In this document: one piece after another, positions 62,846 through 64,000 of the stretch
Numbering within the stretch: position 1 is the stretch's first letter
Layout of the letters: every line of letters starts with the position of its first letter
The notes under the pieces: model-generated
Told to the model about the DNA's origin: nothing
The model's database searches: none
What the model saw: only the letters and a program-made list of their open reading frames with translations
Translations under genes and position numbers: made by a program
Assembly: GCA_964625575.1 (NCBI GenBank)
Contig: CAZVBQ010000007.1
Span: forward strand, 1 to 64,000
Source: UTCHB3 sp964625575
GTDB lineage: Bacteria; Bacteroidota; Ignavibacteria; Ignavibacteriales; Ignavibacteriaceae
Direction of reading: 5' to 3'
Length of the DNA: 64,000 bases

Positions 62846-62910
62846 TAGCGATGAGCTATGAGTTATGAGCGATGAGTTGAACGAAACTGCAAAGAACGCA
62901 AAGGAATTTA
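62846..62910 (+). repeat. Repeat-word spacer between aceE and aceF
   Basis: Word F type (GCGATGAGCTATGAGTTATGAGCG) starts at the aceE stop codon. Word E (AACTGCAAAGAACGCAAAGG) follows, and its last AAAGGA doubles as the likely ribosome-binding site of aceF at 62914. Confidence 0.8.
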
Positions 62911-62913
62911 GTT

Positions 62914-64000
62914 ATGAATAGAGAATTTAAGTTACCGGATCTGGGAGAGAGCATTGTCTCCGCGCAGGTTGTCAAGGTTCTGATAAAACCGGGTGACTTC
63001 GTGAAAGAAGACCAGACGGTTCTTGAGATCGAAACCGACAAGGCGACGATTGAGGTGCCTTCCGAAATCTCAGGTAAGGTTGCCGGAGTGTATATTAAAG
63101 AAGGTGACAAGGTGCCTGTTGGCGCGGTTGTTTTTTCTGTTGAAGGTGGGGGAGAAGAAACCGCAAAGATCGCAGAGAGCGCAAAGCAGGAAGTTGCACC
63201 CTTGGTAAATGTTGAAACCGCGAAACAGGAAGATAAAACCACAGAGCCCACAGAGAGCACAGAGGGAGCCGTCAGTGAGATATCTGAGGTAGTCCTTCCG
63301 GATCTGGGTGATAATGTTGCTCAGGCGATGGTGGTTAAAGTTACTGTTAAAGTTGGTGATACGATCAAAGAGGATGATACGATCCTCGAGATCGAGACTG
63401 ACAAAGCCACTGTTGAAGTGCCTTCAACTGCTGCCGGCGTGGTAACCGAGATACTCGCGAAAGAGAATGAGAAATTGGCTGTTGGTGGGGTTATTTTGAG
63501 GGTTAGCGGGCAGAAGGCTGTGACCAGCCAGTCGTTGCCCGTTGCCGGTTCCCCGTTGCCCGACGAAAAAGTTGAGAAGCCTGTATCAGTTGCGCATAAG
63601 GTGGGTGCACCGCCGGCGTTCCCGGTTCCGAAATCGGGTCCGGCATTGAAGCTTTCAGAGGCTGAACTCGCAGAACTTAAGGAGGATCTTACCAATCCTG
63701 AAGTGGCGATAGCGCCGCCGAAGGTTTTCCTCGATATGCAGCCTCCGATCACCGCTAACGCAGCCCCCGCGGCTCCTTCGGTAAGAAGGCTCGCGAGGGA
63801 GATTGGTGTTGATATTAACAAAGTCACCGGTACAGGTCCCAGAGGCAGGATCTCGATGGATGATGTGAAGGCGTATTCTAAAGCGCTGCATCAGTCGCGA
63901 GTGGCGAGTGGCGAGTGGCGAGGAGATGCTCCTGCCATGGCTGCCGGTATCGCGCACAAGCCGCTTCCTGATTTCTCCAAGTTTGGTGATATTGAGCGGA
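62914..64000 (+). CDS. aceF: Dihydrolipoyllysine acetyltransferase (E2 of pyruvate dehydrogenase), 3' part outside the window
   Basis: 362 codons are visible and the gene continues past the right edge. It has two lipoyl domains: residues 1-78 with lipoyl-lysine K43 in ETDKA, and about 124-200 with K164 in a second ETDKA. The peripheral subunit-binding domain lies at about 287-322 (APSVRRLAREIGVDINKVTG then GPRGRISMDDVKAY). The acetyltransferase domain starts near the edge. It receives the acetyl group from AceE and hands it to CoA. The linkers are built from repeat words used elsewhere as intergenic DNA: residues 83-92 (word E), 109-117 (word C), 207-216 (word D) and 328-336 (word F), all in frame. 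Confidence 0.93.
   Translation, partial: MNREFKLPDLGESIVSAQVVKVLIKPGDFVKEDQTVLEIETDKATIEVPSEISGKVAGVYIKEGDKVPVGAVVFSVEGGGEETAKIAESAKQEVAPLVNVETAKQEDKTTEPTESTEGAVSEISEVVLPDLGDNVAQAMVVKVTVKVGDTIKEDDTILEIETDKATVEVPSTAAGVVTEILAKENEKLAVGGVILRVSGQKAVTSQSLPVAGSPLPDEKVEKPVSVAHKVGAPPAFPVPKSGPALKLSEAELAELKEDLTNPEVAIAPPKVFLDMQPPITANAAPAAPSVRRLAREIGVDINKVTGTGPRGRISMDDVKAYSKALHQSRVASGEWRGDAPAMAAGIAHKPLPDFSKFGDIER
63160..63266 (+). repeat. Words E and C in the first AceF linker
   Basis: ACCGCAAAGATCGCAGAGAG followed by CGCAAAGCAGG (63160-63190, word E) and ACCACAGAGCCCACAGAGAG followed by CACAGAGGG (63238-63266, word C) are read as ETAKIAESAKQE and TTEPTESTEG. Non-coding versions of both occur in spacers, for example near 48136 and 53425. 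Confidence 0.85.
63532..63562 (+). repeat. Word D in the second AceF linker
   Basis: A 31-base block starting TCGTTGCCCGTTGCCGG, identical to 33722-33752 in the molybdenum hydroxylase gene and read in the same frame as SLPVAGSPLP. Confidence 0.9.
63894..63924 (+). repeat. Word F in the third AceF linker
   Basis: GTCGCGAGTGGCGAGTGGCG then AGTGGCGAGG, just over three GTGGCGA heptamers, read as RVASGEWRG. The same frame (SGEWR) is used by the word-F insert at 33689 in the molybdenum hydroxylase gene. Confidence 0.88.

Noticed and set aside
9153..63924. Repeats as sequencing or assembly artefact
   Set aside because: They occur at many unrelated loci with mismatches, keep reading frames in genes, and follow an orientation rule, none of which an artefact would produce; single-locus length errors (for example at 40647-40790) remain possible.

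Overview
The window looks like a chromosomal contig from a member of the Ignavibacteria or a close relative in the Bacteroidota-Chlorobiota group. The grounds are six secreted proteins ending in the type IX secretion (T9SS) type A sorting domain, with the YQNYPNPFNPST-type motif and the preceding VELTSF...TATETNN...FEIER module typical of Ignavibacteria; several TonB-dependent receptors, one paired with a DUF4249 lipoprotein; candidate promoters of the Bacteroidota form TTTG-N20-TAnnTTTG; and a homodimeric-type pyruvate dehydrogenase E1. No rRNA, tRNA, CRISPR array or transposase gene was recognised. One 100-base run of N (38638-38737) marks a scaffold join.

Layout. 1-4665 is an AT-rich, accessory-looking segment: the start of an RNA ligase, an unrecognised protein, a PD-(D/E)XK nuclease-like protein and an AAA-ATPase/PD-(D/E)XK fusion. 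4938-10963 holds an aminotransferase, an M16 peptidase and nuoG-nuoH-nuoI (respiratory complex I) without the rest of the nuo genes. 11178-22188 holds a TonB receptor, an orphan LytTR response regulator, an esterase, a HisH-like protein that has lost its catalytic residues, a T9SS beta-helix protein, DoxX, and a TonB receptor/DUF4249 pair. 22407-29607 holds a small membrane protein, a secreted GH13 amylase, an EamA transporter and a secreted metalloprotease. 29863-34102 is an oxidoreductase operon (FAD-linked oxidase plus an IorA/IorB-type molybdenum hydroxylase). 34092-43607 holds EamA, DUF72 and AI-2E family proteins, an FG-GAP T9SS protein cut by the gap, an RmlD-like reductase, a repeat-broken PfkB kinase and an outer-membrane barrel receptor. 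43835-48045 is a MacA/MacB-like efflux operon. 48417-53409 is a tandem pair of T9SS propeller proteins. 53790-64000 holds a TPR-type protein, DAHP synthase, a four-helix-bundle (S23) gene, an FAD dehydrogenase, a PAS histidine kinase and aceE-aceF, the last gene running off the window.

The most striking feature is non-genic. Nearly every spacer is built from a small vocabulary of short, mostly 7-nt-period repeat words. I call them A (GTGTTAG), B (ACGCGGATACACACGGATT), C (ACCACAGAGCACACAGAG), D (TTGCCCG), E (ACCGCAAAGAACGC), F (GTGGCGA), G (GACCCGGA, period 8), H (GGATGAA), I (AGTGTGG) and J (TTTGGGG). They follow an orientation rule: the forms written here lie on the sense strand directly after a stop codon, often sharing bases with it, and their reverse complements lie ahead of the next gene's start, so many spacers are nested imperfect palindromes. 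The same words also lie in frame inside at least five genes, in linkers or loops, and have broken one gene. At one locus the loop of a word-A palindrome holds the four-helix-bundle gene. The pattern resembles the heptameric STRR repeats of filamentous cyanobacteria, but in an unrelated lineage and with several word types together.
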